A DNA stretch of 64,000 nt from NCBI GenBank assembly GCA_030674155.1, contig CM060325.1, forward strand, positions 25,298,835 through 25,362,834, read 5' to 3'. This document shows positions 32,183-42,764 of this stretch, one piece after another. The notes under the pieces are model-generated. The model was not told where the DNA came from. It was given only the letters and a program-made list of their open reading frames with translations, and did no database searches. Each line of letters starts with the position of its first letter. Position 1 is the stretch's first letter. The translations under genes and the position numbers were made by a program. The stretch is from Stramonita haemastoma. Taxonomy: Eukaryota; Mollusca; Gastropoda; Neogastropoda; Muricidae.

Positions 32183-32513
32183 CAGAGGTGCCAACCCCCT
32201 TTGATAATTTCACCTTACAATTTTGAAAATTTGACAGGAAGAAATTGAATCTTTCAGGAAGATTTCATGTAAAACATGAGATTTAGTATCGTACAGCATC
32301 CATTCACTTCAAGTTCAACTGCATAGGGCCTATTCTTTATGAATCCATGATTCTTCAGAGACACAAATGAATTAGAAGAACAAAATCACACTAGAAAGGG
32401 TTAAGAAGGAACATTTCAATCTTCATTCCACCAGAAGATTTGTCAATTTCTCAGGAAGAAAAATTATCCTCAGGAAGATCTTAAGACGAAACCAGAAGGG
32501 TTGGCACCTCTGG
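32183..32513. mobile_element. hAT-type MITE (331 bp) in a MULE intron
   Basis: Perfect 15-bp terminal inverted repeats CAGAGGTGCCAACCC, the CAGRGGT..CCAAC form typical of hAT elements. The motif caggaaga occurs at least four times just inside the ends. A clean 8-bp target duplication is not evident (gcataatt against gtaattta). It has no coding capacity. Confidence 0.7.
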
Positions 32514-33839
32514 TAATTTATACATGATCATTCATTCCAAGTACACTATCTTATAATACCATGTCCTTACAATAAGAGTTAAAAAAAAGAAAAAAAATTC
32601 AAATTTGGCTGTGGAAGTGTTATGGCTTTTAAAAGTATGTTTATTACCAAAAAAATTTTAATGGGGCAAAGAAGTTTTTTGTTTTGTTCTTTTGTTGTGT
32701 GTGATATACTGGCACTTTACCACTTACAGTGATCTGTGTTTCATTGAAAATCCAAACTTCGCCGCCCCCCCCCCCCCCCTCCCTGAAGACAGTGTGTGGC
32801 TGCCCTTGTGGCGGGGTAAAAATAGTCATGCACATAATCCTTCACCCATATGGGTGTCCCTCAAAATGTTCAGCTGAGGTAAGAAAAAAAAAAAGAAACA
32901 AATTTCGTCATAAATAGATTATTGTAATCCATTGGAGTAAGTCAGAATTGTAGATCTACATGTTTACAAACCATTTCCTTACAGCTGAGTAGGTATGGAA
33001 CTGTAGGTGTGAGTATGACAAGAAGAAGAAGTACTGTTTCATTCTATAATTACTCCCAGTTCAGTACAGTGATTCTGATAGAAAGGTGTCAAGTCAGTGT
33101 TAAACAGTGAACAATTAGGACAGATAGAGAATGACAGGCGATAAGCGTATGATAGTCAGAACAGGAATACTAGGTGAAAATATGATTTCGCAGTAGCACA
33201 GTACAATGAATACAAGAAAGATGAAAAGTGGGCATAAATCAATGTGTTTATGTTTTCAGAGAAGTCAGCTATGGGTAAGCCTAAGGAAAGCAACATGAGA
33301 ATGAAATTGAAAGCATATGCAGCTGCACCATATAAGAGTCACCTCAATCACACAAGCCACACTGTAAGTCTACAAAATCGAAGCCCATTACCAATTCACA
33401 AAGAGGAGCCAATACAAATGATATGTTTACTACGGTTTAAAAGAGACAGTTGCACACAGCAAAAGTATGGTTAATGCAGAAACAAATCATCATCAACGAT
33501 ATGACTGCTAAAGTACTGTACACATACCTGTCAGCAATATATTCTGAAAGGAACAACAAATAAATTACATAGTTTGAATGCAAATAACATAATTATACAG
33601 TGACAGTAATCATTATGATACTTCTTTTCATCACCCTTAATAAAAAAAAAAAAAAAACAACAACAAAAAACTTTTCAGTAATAATATAATATTAAAACAT
33701 AAAGAAGGATGGAAATAAATGAAATAACAGAAAAAAGGAGGGAGAGAGAGAAAGAAGAGAGAAAGAGATGAGAGGTGCATGTCACTTACAAAAGCTTATT
33801 AACAAAGATCCAGCAGACATTGCACATGACATTACAATA

Positions 33840-34150
33840 ACAGAAAAGTTACATGCAGTCCCAGTAATAACCTATAAGATATGAATTATCATTGAGTTGC
33901 CTGGCTAGGGTACTTTATTTTCATTCAACAAACACAGACAACTCATATCATAAAGGTTATACCATGCATTCGTGTGACACTACATATTTGTGCTGAGTTT
34001 ACATGCCTGCGACCAAAAATCAATATCATAAAGGTTATTACTGGGACTGCCTTGCTCCTTCCTCCAGACATTGCCCTCTTGCTCTCCCCACACACCTACG
34101 CACCTCCACTACTGTACCTCCACTCCCCCCATCCCCTCACCTTTCATATA
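33840..34150. repeat. Patchwork of copied segments in the MULE 5' intron
   Basis: 33961-34026 is an inverted copy of 31626-31691 and is flanked by a 16-bp direct repeat (atatcataaaggttat). 33855-33872 and 34033-34050 are a perfect 18-bp inverted pair. 34125-34150 repeats 26422-26447 exactly (26 bp). The rest of 31,954-34,338 is AT-rich intron without a recognised gene, apart from the hAT MITE and a C16 run near 32,764. Confidence 0.8.
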
Positions 34151-34338
34151 TCCTACTTCTTAAAAAAAACTATTAAAAAAAAAAAATCTGACCTGACGCA
34201 GGGCAACGAAACATCATCTACTGACAGAATCTTTAAAACGTTGCACGGTCAACGAAAGAAGAAGAAACAACTGATTTTATGAATAGGCCTAGGCACATAT
34301 TTGTTCTCAATGAAATATTGAAAAGCGAGTGGTCTTAC

Positions 34339-34357
34339 CTCTAGATTGATGGTCCAT
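34339..34357 (-). CDS. Candidate first coding exon of the MULE transposase
   Basis: ATG GAC CAT CAA TCT AGA G followed by GTAAGA gives MDHQSR and phase 1, which would splice in frame directly to GITPEEL at 31287. It lies about 130 bp inside the right TIR, a sensible place for the 5' end of the gene. The exon is very short, so this is tentative. Confidence 0.45.
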
Positions 34358-34542
34358 ATTGTTGAATAGAAAAAGTCTTGTGAACGTGGACAAGCAGACG
34401 AGCGTATCTCGGTGAGAAAAACCACGTGGGAAGCGTCGCGGAGACACCGAAAGCGGATGTAGCGAAACCGAAACCAGAAAACGGACAGCGCATGTGCAAC
34501 CGGAAATACCAGCTGGCTGACGGTCTAGACATAGCTGCAAGT

Positions 34543-34551
34543 TTTTCAAAT
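34543..34551 (+). repeat. Target duplication of the MULE, right copy (TTTTCAAAT)
   Basis: Identical to 24890-24898. Confidence 0.85.
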
Positions 34552-35039
34552 CACGATCGTGGTTGGAAGCATGTAAACAAACCGCCATTTGCAATTCAAG
34601 CAGGTCACGTGACCTGACTCGGCCAACTGGCCTGCTCAATTCAAGTCGATCTCCCATATTTGGAAACTGTCGCCGTTATGCTAATCATCTAAAACGGTCA
34701 GTTTTCCGAACTGGTTCGTGTTCTGACGGAAAAGGTTACGAGGATGGTGTAGGGGAGATAATGTAGTTTAATTTGGTATGCGTTGTGTGGCGGTCCTTGT
34801 AGCAGAAATGGCTGATGCAATAGTTTGAAAATTGACATTTTCACGCAATTTTAGAAACAAACGAACACAAACGCAGTTGGGTTGGTTTACTAAATTCATT
34901 TTTATTGCATAAATACATCGTTTTGGTGAAAACCAAGTATAGGACATTGAAGTAGACATGTTATAGAGTGTAAAAATGTAAAAATCTGAAAATAGCCAGA
35001 TTGACCTATTTTTACGATTTTTTACTGCCGCACATTGCC
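34552..35039 (-). promoter_or_regulatory. Displaced 5' flank (probable promoter side) of the K1 transposase
   Basis: Alignable to 51,760-52,238, which lies directly upstream of the K2 transposase start. It shares a gtaaacaa.ccgccat segment, ggtcacgtgacct and a tgctaat segment. In K1 the MULE separates it from its ATG. Promoter function is inferred from position only. Confidence 0.6.
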
Positions 35040-35711
35040 TTAATAACTTTATTTCTACAACACTAAACAACACACTAAAAAGGTGACAGTTTATAGAAAG
35101 ATTAATAATTCTAGTTTTAAAAAAACAACAAAAACCTATCATTCTCAAATGTCTCCAAAAAACTATTTTTAGCCAAATATTGGGTGAAAGTGCAGCCTTA
35201 AAATCTCCCTCTCCGCCTTTGACAGGACCAGTAAACTGGAGGTCTCATTAGTGTGAAGTTTGTCCACAGGCATCTGCCCTAAAACGGGGACTGGATGAAC
35301 CCAAGAGGAAGAGTCCAGGGGTGAAACAGAGGCAGGATGTCCAGTGACCAGCAGAGGACGAGGGAACACCAGGACCCATCACATGGGGTAGACCAAACCT
35401 GAACAGGACAAGACAGGACTGACAGTGAAACCCCAGGACAAAAAGAAAACGGGTAAGGATTTTAAATATATATAAGCCAAAGAAAAGATGTTTACTGCAG
35501 GAAGATTAAAACACTTTTTGCCAGAGTGGAAGAAGTAGCATCAAATGAGTTTTGTTTTATTAGCTAGAGATGGTAAGAGGAGGCAGAATACTTTTAAATC
35601 AAGAAATTCAAAGATAGGACCAAAAAAATCGGGTTCAGGGAAACTTATGTCCAGAAATGGACAATAGTAGAGTGGATTTATACACTGTTTTAATCTGTAT
35701 ATAGTTTTTAA

Positions 35712-35749
35712 TCTGTATATAGTTGCACAGTTTTATTCTGATTAAAAAT
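35712..35749 (+). repeat. S1 fragment, 5' part
   Basis: Segment aatctgtatatagttgcaca onward, cut at 35749 by the following SINE-like insert. The 3' part of S1 resumes at 36619. Confidence 0.65.
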
Positions 35750-35759
35750 TTGCCGAAGT

Positions 35760-36180
35760 ACCGGCCGCCTTGGCGTAGTGGTTAGCGCCTTGGATTTCGG
35801 ATTGGAAGGTCGCAGGTTCGAGTCCCATAAGAATCATAGGGATTTTTCAGACTCCAGCCAGCTCCTACCCAGAGTGAGTGTGCTGTGGGGTTTGTGGGGA
35901 GACTGGGACCACACAGTTGAGCTTCATCCACTTTATGGATGCAAATTTGAGAGTGTTGCTCTAATTACCTGACCAACACTGCAGGTGTCTGTATCTCTTG
36001 GGCCTGGTTGATGCCAGGATATATTATGACAGTAAGCGTAGAGTACAACCCTGTCAAGTTATCTCAAAGCGGATGCACCTCCACAGAAGCATCATTACAT
36101 CATCCCCATCACCATTGATCATCATGCAATAATAAAAATTGCCTCTGATTTGGTGGCTCCTGTTACTCTGGTCTCAGGGT
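35760..36180 (+). repeat. tRNA-derived SINE head and composite repeat
   Basis: Polymerase III A box TGGCGTAGTGG (35770-35780) and B box GGTTCGAGTCC (35815-35825) at correct spacing. The sequence after the B box is not a tRNA 3' half, so this is a SINE and not a tRNA gene. The following sequence to about 36,600 contains no recognised gene. In copy 2 the B box is deleted (47,164-47,215). Confidence 0.7.
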
Positions 36181-36618
36181 GACCTCAGATTCGGTTTCCC
36201 CATACACTTCTGTGCCTGTGGTGAGTTTATGTCAAAGCCTTTGGGGTTGGAGGTTCGCGGGGAGACAGTTGTTGGAGGGACGTTGTGGTGGTCGCCACCT
36301 CAGGTAGGTGACTCACTCAGTCTGGCTCCGCAACTGAGCTAATGCTGTTGTTAGTAGGGGGCTAAGAAGGTGGTGTCCTGCATATGTTAGCTCAGAGCAG
36401 GCACCACTGAACACCACCAAAGTGACTCAGCAGAAGTGCAGGGCCCCTCTGGCTGGTGGCCTCACGATGACCTAACATTGATGGGCTTCCTGTGGACTGC
36501 CGATCCTGGGGATGAGACACAACGAATCAGGGTATGGCTGTGGCGGGGAGACTGAAATGAGTGGCGTGGGAACAGCAGTGCTGGGACGTCACAGAAGACG
36601 AGGCAGCAAAACAAAACA

Positions 36619-36697
36619 AAAATTGACAAGGTGACAGCCCCGATATGGCCTCTGGTTGGCAGGGCTAGCTATTAACAAGGAGATTGGATTGGATTGG
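36619..36697 (+). repeat. S1 fragment, 3' module
   Basis: attgacaaggtgacagcccc to the ATTGGATTGG tail; a diverged subfamily with agggctagctattaac. Confidence 0.7.
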
Positions 36698-36939
36698 GAC
36701 TTGATGTTGAAGCTGATGTTCTGTTCAGAAAGTTTTATGCTGACAAAGAATAGCAGAATTTGAGAATTTTTAAAAAGGTTATGAAAATGTTTTGAATGCC
36801 AGACATAAGACTTGTTTGCATCAGGGCTTAATTATGAAATAAGTCCATTAATCTCTTTGGAAACCTGATCCAGAGGCATAAGCTGTAGTTGCTTTCACCC
36901 TGAGTTGGAAAACACAGTCTATTTACACCTTTTCTCCTT

Positions 36940-37167
36940 TCAGTTGGATTCAACATGTTCTGGGAAAACTGGAGAGGGACCAAGCAGAGGGAATGGTGAT
37001 CATCCCAGACTGACCGACTGCCGTGTGGTACCCCCCAGATCCTACGCTTGCTGATTCACCACCCCCTGCAACCACCTCCAGGGAAATCTACCCTTCACCT
37101 GCTTCACCAGACCAGTCACCCGCCATTCAAGAGACTGACTTCTCTTCCCAGTGAAATGATCAGGCAA
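36940..37167 (+). pseudogene. Retroelement coding relic, perhaps DIRS-like
   Basis: The plus strand reads, with frame changes, QLDSTCSGKTGEGPSRE then PQILRLLIHHPLQPPPGKST and FKRLTSLPSE. This resembles the segment before the recombinase in DIRS-type retroelements, but the match is from memory of the family style and is weak. It is joined directly to an S1 3' module. The same arrangement recurs at 47,578-47,804. Confidence 0.35.
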
Positions 37168-37230
37168 GGGGACAGCCCTGACATGGCTTCTGCGGTCGAC
37201 TGGGCTGTCAGCAACATTGGATTGGATTGG
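37168..37230 (+). repeat. S1 3' module fused to the retroelement relic
   Basis: A diverged S1 end (ggacagccctgacatggctt, then gctgtcagcaac and the ATTGG tail). Confidence 0.7.
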
Positions 37231-37302
37231 AGTCTTGCATTAGTTAGTATATTGCTTACTGTTTTGCAGCCAAGGCCCCTGTTCATGGTGCTAAAAAAAA
37301 GA

Positions 37303-37412
37303 CTGTATATAGTTGCACACTTTTGATACGAGTTTTAAAATGTAACGAGGTGACAGCCCCGATATGGCCTATGTGGTTAGTTGGGCTATAAGCAACATAA
37401 TTGAATTGGATT
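37303..37412 (+). repeat. S1 retro-repeat
   Basis: 5'-truncated at ctgtatatagttgcacac; ends ATTGAATTGGATT. Confidence 0.85.
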
Positions 37413-37734
37413 ATGACTTGTACACATAACAATCATTTCCTTTCACACCCACACATACATACTCATTGATACTGTCATACTTCGAACACACAGAAAAAAC
37501 AAAATAATTATTAGTCCACCCATGTATTTTTGAAAGTTGTGATGAGCACAAGACAAAGTACATTATGTAATTTGACTGCAGCAACAACACCATGGTATTG
37601 TAGTTAGCATCTAGGCCTCTAGAGGTTGTTGTGACAGGAATTTTCTACAACATCTGAATCAAACTGATGCCATTCATGCATTTGCATCAACAATGCCATG
37701 TCAAAAATTATACAGCCAAAAGCACATGGAGATG

Positions 37735-38076
37735 ATGTGACGAGACAGTTTTGTTTCAGTGCCTGACAAGTGTCGCACACAGAAACTTGTAAGTCTTTCC
37801 CATGCCAATGATGCGCTCAATATGGACACGTTTGCTACTGACTTTTGCGTCTTTCATGACCTGCTGGTTGGTCATTCGGTTCTTCTTTGTGAAGAATGCA
37901 GGGATGTTAACTTTGACATCATTGGCAGCAAACAAGTCCTGCACGTTGAACTCTTGTCAGCCATTACTGAATCACCTGGGTCACACTTGTGTGGTAGATC
38001 TGACCGCTCAATGATCTGCCTATCCCAGGTAGACCCACCATACGCAGGCGACATAAGACAGGAGCCCACCACTACT
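37735..38076 (-). pseudogene. DDE_Tnp_4 (ISL2EU/Harbinger-like) transposase relic
   Basis: Two frames combine into the C-terminal half of a DDE_4 transposase: MSPAYGGSTWDRQIIERSDL and DPGDSVMADK in one, then FAANDVKVNIPAFF, SKRVHIERIIGMGKTYKFL in the other. SP.YGGS.SDR, DSVMADRGF, LNIPPF and RIHVERAIGR are familiar blocks of that family. It sits in the unique spacer between the two duplicated blocks and is cut exactly where PB-A homology starts (38077). Confidence 0.75.
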
Positions 38077-38310
38077 CCTGTTTTTTGAGGTGATGATTCA
38101 CAGTAGCTCAAGAACAGTCCAAGCACAACACAGAATTAACACATAATAATCTAATTGGAGGTTGAAAAACACTTAAAAAAAAAAAAAATTTGTCAGAGTT
38201 CCAGTGACTATGAAGGCGGTGGATTTCTCAGCAGTAGACGGTACCCTAGATATGAACACACACACACTCACACTATACACATAGCTATGTACAAATGCTC
38301 ATGTACAGTT

Positions 38311-39892
38311 CTATTGGTCTCCTGCTGGTTTTTTGTAGGCCAGGTTTGTGTGGTAACGTTCAAAGCATTCCCCCAGACAGACCCTTTTCACATTCTCGGC
38401 ATTTGTACCTGGTCTCCTTCTGGACTTCATACCCCTTCCCTGTGGCTTTCCTCTTGGAGCAGACAACACAGATTCTTGTGGGGAACTCATTTTTGGCTGT
38501 GGCAGGTACTTTTGCCAGGAAGTGTTTTTCTTGCAGTCTGGCTGGAGGATCTGCGATTTGTCGCTTGAACGGTTTGCGCGCTGGTGTTTCAGCCATCATC
38601 TGCTTGATCAGGTCCATGGTGAACTGCAACTGGGTGGTCTTGGTGCTGGGGTTGTTGATCCTGTAGACCAGGAACGCTTGCACTTTGGCCAGATGAAGCA
38701 GATGAAAGCAGGCCCTTTTCCACCACTTCCAGGTCTTGCGGTTGAAGGAGTAGTACTGAAGGTGTTGATCACACTGATCCACACCATTCATGTTCTGGTT
38801 GTAGCTGTGTACTACTCCTGGAACCATGATGGGCTCGTTGGTGGTCAGATGTTTTTTTCCACTGTCCACTCGTCTGCCAGTGCTGCATGTGGATAGCAGG
38901 GTCACCATCTTCTTCTCGTTGTATTTCAACACATGCAGACTAGCATTTGAGTCGTCTTGGTCGTCGTCATTGGGAGGTATTGTACGTTTCATTTCCGCAG
39001 TCTGGCCCTTCTGGAGAGGCGTTTCTGCCAGCTGTGTAGGCAAACCCCGCCTGTCCTTTCTGATGGTGCCAGTTGCTGTGGTTCCTTTCCGCTGAAGATC
39101 CGTGAACAGATCCAGGGAGGAAAAGAAGCCTCTGAAGATCCGTGACCAGATCCAGGGAGGAAAAGAAGCTGTCCATGAAGATGGTGTGCCCCTTCCCATG
39201 GAATCCCTCAGACAGGCGCTTCACCACATTGGGGCCGTGGTCTTTCTCCCGTTGCTCCCCTTTTTTGCCAGAGTAAATCTCCAGCTTGCTGACATAAGAG
39301 GAGTCACTCTCACAGCACAGGTACATTTTTATCCCATACCTGATGGGCTTGCTGGGAATGAACTGGCGAAAGCCAACTCGGCCCCGCCACGGCATCATAG
39401 ATTCATCGATGGCCAGGTCCTGCTTGGGACTGTACACAGCTGCAGCAAACTTGTCTTGCAGCTTGGTCACAAGAGGCTGGATCTTGAACAGCTTGTTATG
39501 GGCAGGATCCTCACGAGGCAAGTTCTTCGTGTTGTCATTCAGATGGAAAGCCATGAGAATGGCCTCGAAGCGGTTCCTGCTCATGCTCTTCCTGAAGATG
39601 GGGGTTTCTATGAGGGGATCTGTAGACCAGTAGCTCTTGATGTCTGGTTTGTGTACCATCCCCATCCAAAAGAGCAGCCCCAGAAACACCTTCAGCTCCC
39701 CTGTAGTGACCTCTGTCCAGTCCGCAAGCAGGTTGTGGGGTTTGATGGCCGGTCCAAGGGCGGTCTTGTACTGCTGGGCGTACAGGTTGGTCTGGTCCAC
39801 CATCTGCGTCAGCATCTCGTCATCGATGAAGAGCTGGAGGTACTCCCAAGCTGAGGCATCAGGCTGAATGTCCACCTTTATGCCTGGGCTGC
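38311..39892 (-). pseudogene. PB-A copy 2 transposase, exon 2 (two frame breaks)
   Basis: Same DDD core as copy 1, without the copy 1 nonsense codon. A 40-bp tandem duplication (about 39,093-39,172) shifts the frame beside the second catalytic aspartate (MDSFFSS). A 2-bp loss near 38,377 shifts the frame inside the C-terminal cysteine finger. One duplicated unit reads gtgaacag (as copy 1) and the other gtgaccag (as copy 3). Confidence 0.88.
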
Positions 39893-40838
39893 CTGAAACA
39901 AATATTTTTATATTAGATTTTGAGCAAAGCTGAATAAAAAATATATATATATAGACTATATGTGGACAGTGAAATCAAGATCTGAAATAAAAATGTATTC
40001 ACACAATCATATAAAACTCCCACAGCACAATAAACCTGTGTGCAAACAAAATTTGATTTTATTTTTGGTACAGTGTGTGTAAAACACACACACAAACACA
40101 CACCTAAATATGGTTTTGTACACAGAATGTATAGCAGCCGTACTATGCCTCTGTCAGGCTCAATGACTATTTTTGACTTTTATGCCTGTCAGGCTGGCTG
40201 ACTGTCTCTTTCTGTGTGTGTGTGTTCTGTGTGTCTGTGTCAGTGCATGTGTTTCAACAAATATATCTGTTTATATATTTTGTATTTATAATTGTGCAAC
40301 ATGAACTTGGAATTAAAAAAAGAGAAAAAAAAAATCCCCTCTATGATGTTACTCATTTGCATCTGCACTCCAGTATAAACTAATAAAATCCCTGCTGAAA
40401 TAAAAAAAAAAGAAAAGAAAGAAAAATAGCTGTGAAAAGCATGATTGTTGACAATTCATGTTCAGAAAACCGATTTTGAATGCCACGCCCACCTCACACA
40501 CTGTGTTTGTGTGTGTGTGTGTACATGTGTGTGTGTGTGTGTGTTTCAACATATCTATGTTTTGTTTTTATAATTGTGCACTTGAACTTGGAATAAAAAG
40601 ATATAAAATCCCCTCTATGAAGCTACTCATTTGCATCTGCACTCCAGTACAGACTCATAAAATCCCTGCTGAAATAATAAGAAAAGAAAAAGGTGTGAAA
40701 AGCATAATTGTTGACACCAGTTCATGTAGAGAAAAAAAAAATTCAAATGCCACGCCCACCTCACACACTCTTTCATATGCATGCACTTGCACAACACAAG
40801 AGCAACAAATAACAAAATAAAAACAATGCAAGACTTAC

Positions 40839-41202
40839 CTGTAAACCTTGGGATATGTGGCTGGTCGTCAGTGCCCTCTTCTGTCCACAAAACATCGGTC
40901 TGGTGCCTCTCTTGCTGGCGTGCACCCCCTCTTCTGGTTGTTGACGAAATTAGAGGTGCACCCCCCCTCCTTCCTCCTCGAAAACTTCGACCGGTTGCAG
41001 TCGAGGTTGATGGTTGTGGTTCGGCAACTATCTCTTCAGCTTCTTCTTCGATCTCCTGTTCATTTACAATCGAAGTTTCATCTTCATCACTTGGATGAAA
41101 CTCGTCATCGCTTTCTTCAGCAGCATCGTCGGAATCGCTGTCAGAGTCCAAAAACAGTTCGTAGTCGCGATACTTCGCTGGCATTGCTCGTCGCTTCGAC
41201 AT
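40839..41202 (-). CDS. PB-A copy 2 transposase, exon 1 (intact)
   Basis: MSKRRAMPAKYRDYELFL to PRFTG, 364 nt, ending at GTAAG in phase 1. It is acidic with a central GGRRGG-type basic patch. This is the intact version of the exon that is frameshifted in copy 1 and interrupted in copy 3. The intron runs 39893-40838. Confidence 0.85.
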
Positions 41203-41431
41203 CTTGTTTGGCGGTCCTACAACGTTCTACCGACGTTTGAATAGCCTACAGGCCTACTAGAGTTAGTTCCCTTGATTGTAGCGCCATCTATAGGCCTGTA
41301 GGAATAATAACTCTCACGAGAGAAGTGCCGAAACGAAAGTACCCATAGAAAACGAGACTGTCTCGTTCCTGGTCTACAGGAACGTTAAGACGAAAACGAG
41401 ACTGTCTCGTTTCTGGTAGGAAATGTGTTAA

Positions 41432-41900
41432 GGAGCGCCAGTACTCCTCAGAGGGAAGGTTGTTTTTAAACTGTGTTTTCAAGTTCATTTTTTGGGCCAC
41501 AAGGCCAACTTTCGTCAGGAACTGTCTTTTCGTCAGTGGAAAGCCTGACTTGGCTGCGTCAATGACTTTGCCCACCATCTGGTCCTCCACTTCTGGCGGA
41601 ATGCTGGGTGTTCTTCCCGCCTTTTTGCCCAGTTTGGAGCGCCCGGCAACATGATCTTTCAGGGTTGTTTTGGGCACACCACACTGCTTGGGTGATGCCG
41701 CTCCGTAGGAGAGGCCACGGCTGGTGATGGCCTCCACAGCTTGCACACTTTTAATACGAGTTTTAATATGTGACGAGGCGATAGCCCTGATATGGCCTAT
41801 GTGGTCGGCGGGGCTCAAAGCACCACTATTGGATTGGATTGGATTGCTGGAGGGTCTCCTGGGTGTAGCGGTTGTAGGTACCTTTGTTTCTCCCAGGCAT
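41432..41900 (-). pseudogene. pogo-A N-terminal fragment, copy 2
   Basis: Same as 16605-17073, with the same S1 insertion (41,751-41,843). Its C-terminal DDE half is not present next to copy 2 because the duplication starts inside PB-A. Confidence 0.85.
41751..41843 (+). repeat. S1 retro-repeat in pogo-A fragment, copy 2
   Basis: Duplicate of the S1 at 16914-17016. Confidence 0.85.
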
Positions 41901-42001
41901 GTTGAAATCTTCCAGCTGAAAAATATAATACCAAAGGTAAGTAGGTAATTTAATGAACATGTGCATGGACACCAACACCATTCTCCTCTCACCCTCCCCC
42001 C

Positions 42002-42032
<31 letters not shown>

Positions 42033-42106
42033 ACACACCCCACACACTCACATGCGCACACACACAGGAAAGACGTCACCAGCTCCACGGCGTACGGGGC
42101 CTTCTT

Positions 42107-42171
42107 TCGGTTGAGTTGGTTTTATACCTTGTTTTAAACTGTACATAAGTCGCACACTTTTAATACGAGTT
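42107..42171 (+). repeat. S1 left part, host of PB-B copy 2
   Basis: Duplicate of 17270-17332; continues at 45398-45473. Confidence 0.85.
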
Positions 42172-42764
42172 TTAACCCTTACACTGGCCCACTTCCACAC
42201 TATACTTAGTACAGCCACCGGTCAATTAACAGACGAAAAACACAGAAAAACGGTCATTTTTTTAATGCTGTCTTATTTCTCTTTCCATGCATATTTGAAC
42301 AATACATATTGAATAAAAGTTGTTCAGAATTGAACAAAGAACAATACAAACACATTTTTAGGGGGTTAGTAAAACATAATAGTTCACATACCTGGATGAA
42401 ATGTAGAAAAACAGGTTTTTTTTCCCAGCGCAAGGTCCAGGTAAGAATAACACACTCCACAGTCACCCAAAACAGGATATTTAGTCACCACAAGATGCTA
42501 AAGTCTCATTGATGTTGACTCTCCACCACATATTGGGCTACAGGGTTTAATACACAGGTAAAATGTCCGTCCTGCTTCCGCACAAAAAAACTCCCTCTTT
42601 TTTTGGTAAAGATATATGAAGAAAAAATAACTGGTTGCCTCAGATACACACAAGAAAAATGAACTAGATTATAGCACAACACTTTCCAAAGAAACACTCC
42701 ATGTATATGTTGTACAGGTGAGCCTCTGTAATTAGTTGTCACCTGCACCATGATTCACCTAAGG

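Larger units (their letters stand above)
24899..34542 (-). mobile_element. Mutator-like element (MULE), 9.6 kb, nested in K1
   Basis: Long terminal inverted repeats at 24899-24957 and 34484-34542 match over 59 bp with one mismatch seen, starting ACTTGCAGCTATGTC. They are flanked by the 9-bp duplication TTTTCAAAT. The element carries a multidomain MULE transposase gene on the minus strand, a piggyBac-type MITE in its 3' part and a hAT-type MITE in an intron. The region 24958-26489 is non-coding with microsatellites. Confidence 0.92.
21533..35039 (-). mobile_element. Kolobok-like TTAA element K1 (with nested MULE)
   Basis: Flanked by TTAA at 21529-21532 and 35040-35043. The ends are inverted repeats GGCAATGTGAGGCAGTAAA and GGCAATGTGCGGCAGTAAA. 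The uninterrupted site exists at 46441-46455, with one TTAA and the same flanks. Without the MULE the element would be about 3.85 kb, close to K2 (4.1 kb). The transposase is Mutator-like rather than piggyBac; TTAA target duplications combined with that type of transposase fit the Kolobok superfamily. The region 21533-22146 is its 3' non-coding end and is alignable to 48113-48727. Confidence 0.9.
35040..37467 (+). repeat. Segmental duplication, copy 1, right arm
   Basis: Homologous to 46446-48107 and directly continues the left arm that ends at 21532. It is more diverged than the left arm and about 770 bp longer, mainly because copy 2 lacks about 35,811-36,549. Contents: S1 pieces, a tRNA-like SINE head and a retroelement coding relic. 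Confidence 0.88.
38077..41427 (-). mobile_element. piggyBac element PB-A, copy 2 (3' end truncated)
   Basis: The right end is intact with TTAA at 41428-41431. The left end is lost at the duplication boundary, where it abuts the DDE_4 relic. Confidence 0.88.

Noticed and set aside
21533..35039. K1 and K2 as piggyBac elements because of TTAA flanks
   Set aside because: Their transposase has the Mutator-like DGTW..RGHSSH core and lacks all piggyBac motifs.
34768..35148. 126-residue minus-strand frame near the K1 right end
   Set aside because: It crosses the TIR and TTAA boundary of K1 and shows no domain-like features; a chance frame in AT-rich DNA.
35760..35832. Possible functional tRNA gene (A and B boxes present)
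   Set aside because: No matching acceptor stem or tRNA 3' half follows the B box, and the sequence runs into SINE-like DNA. The counterpart in copy 2 is deleted.
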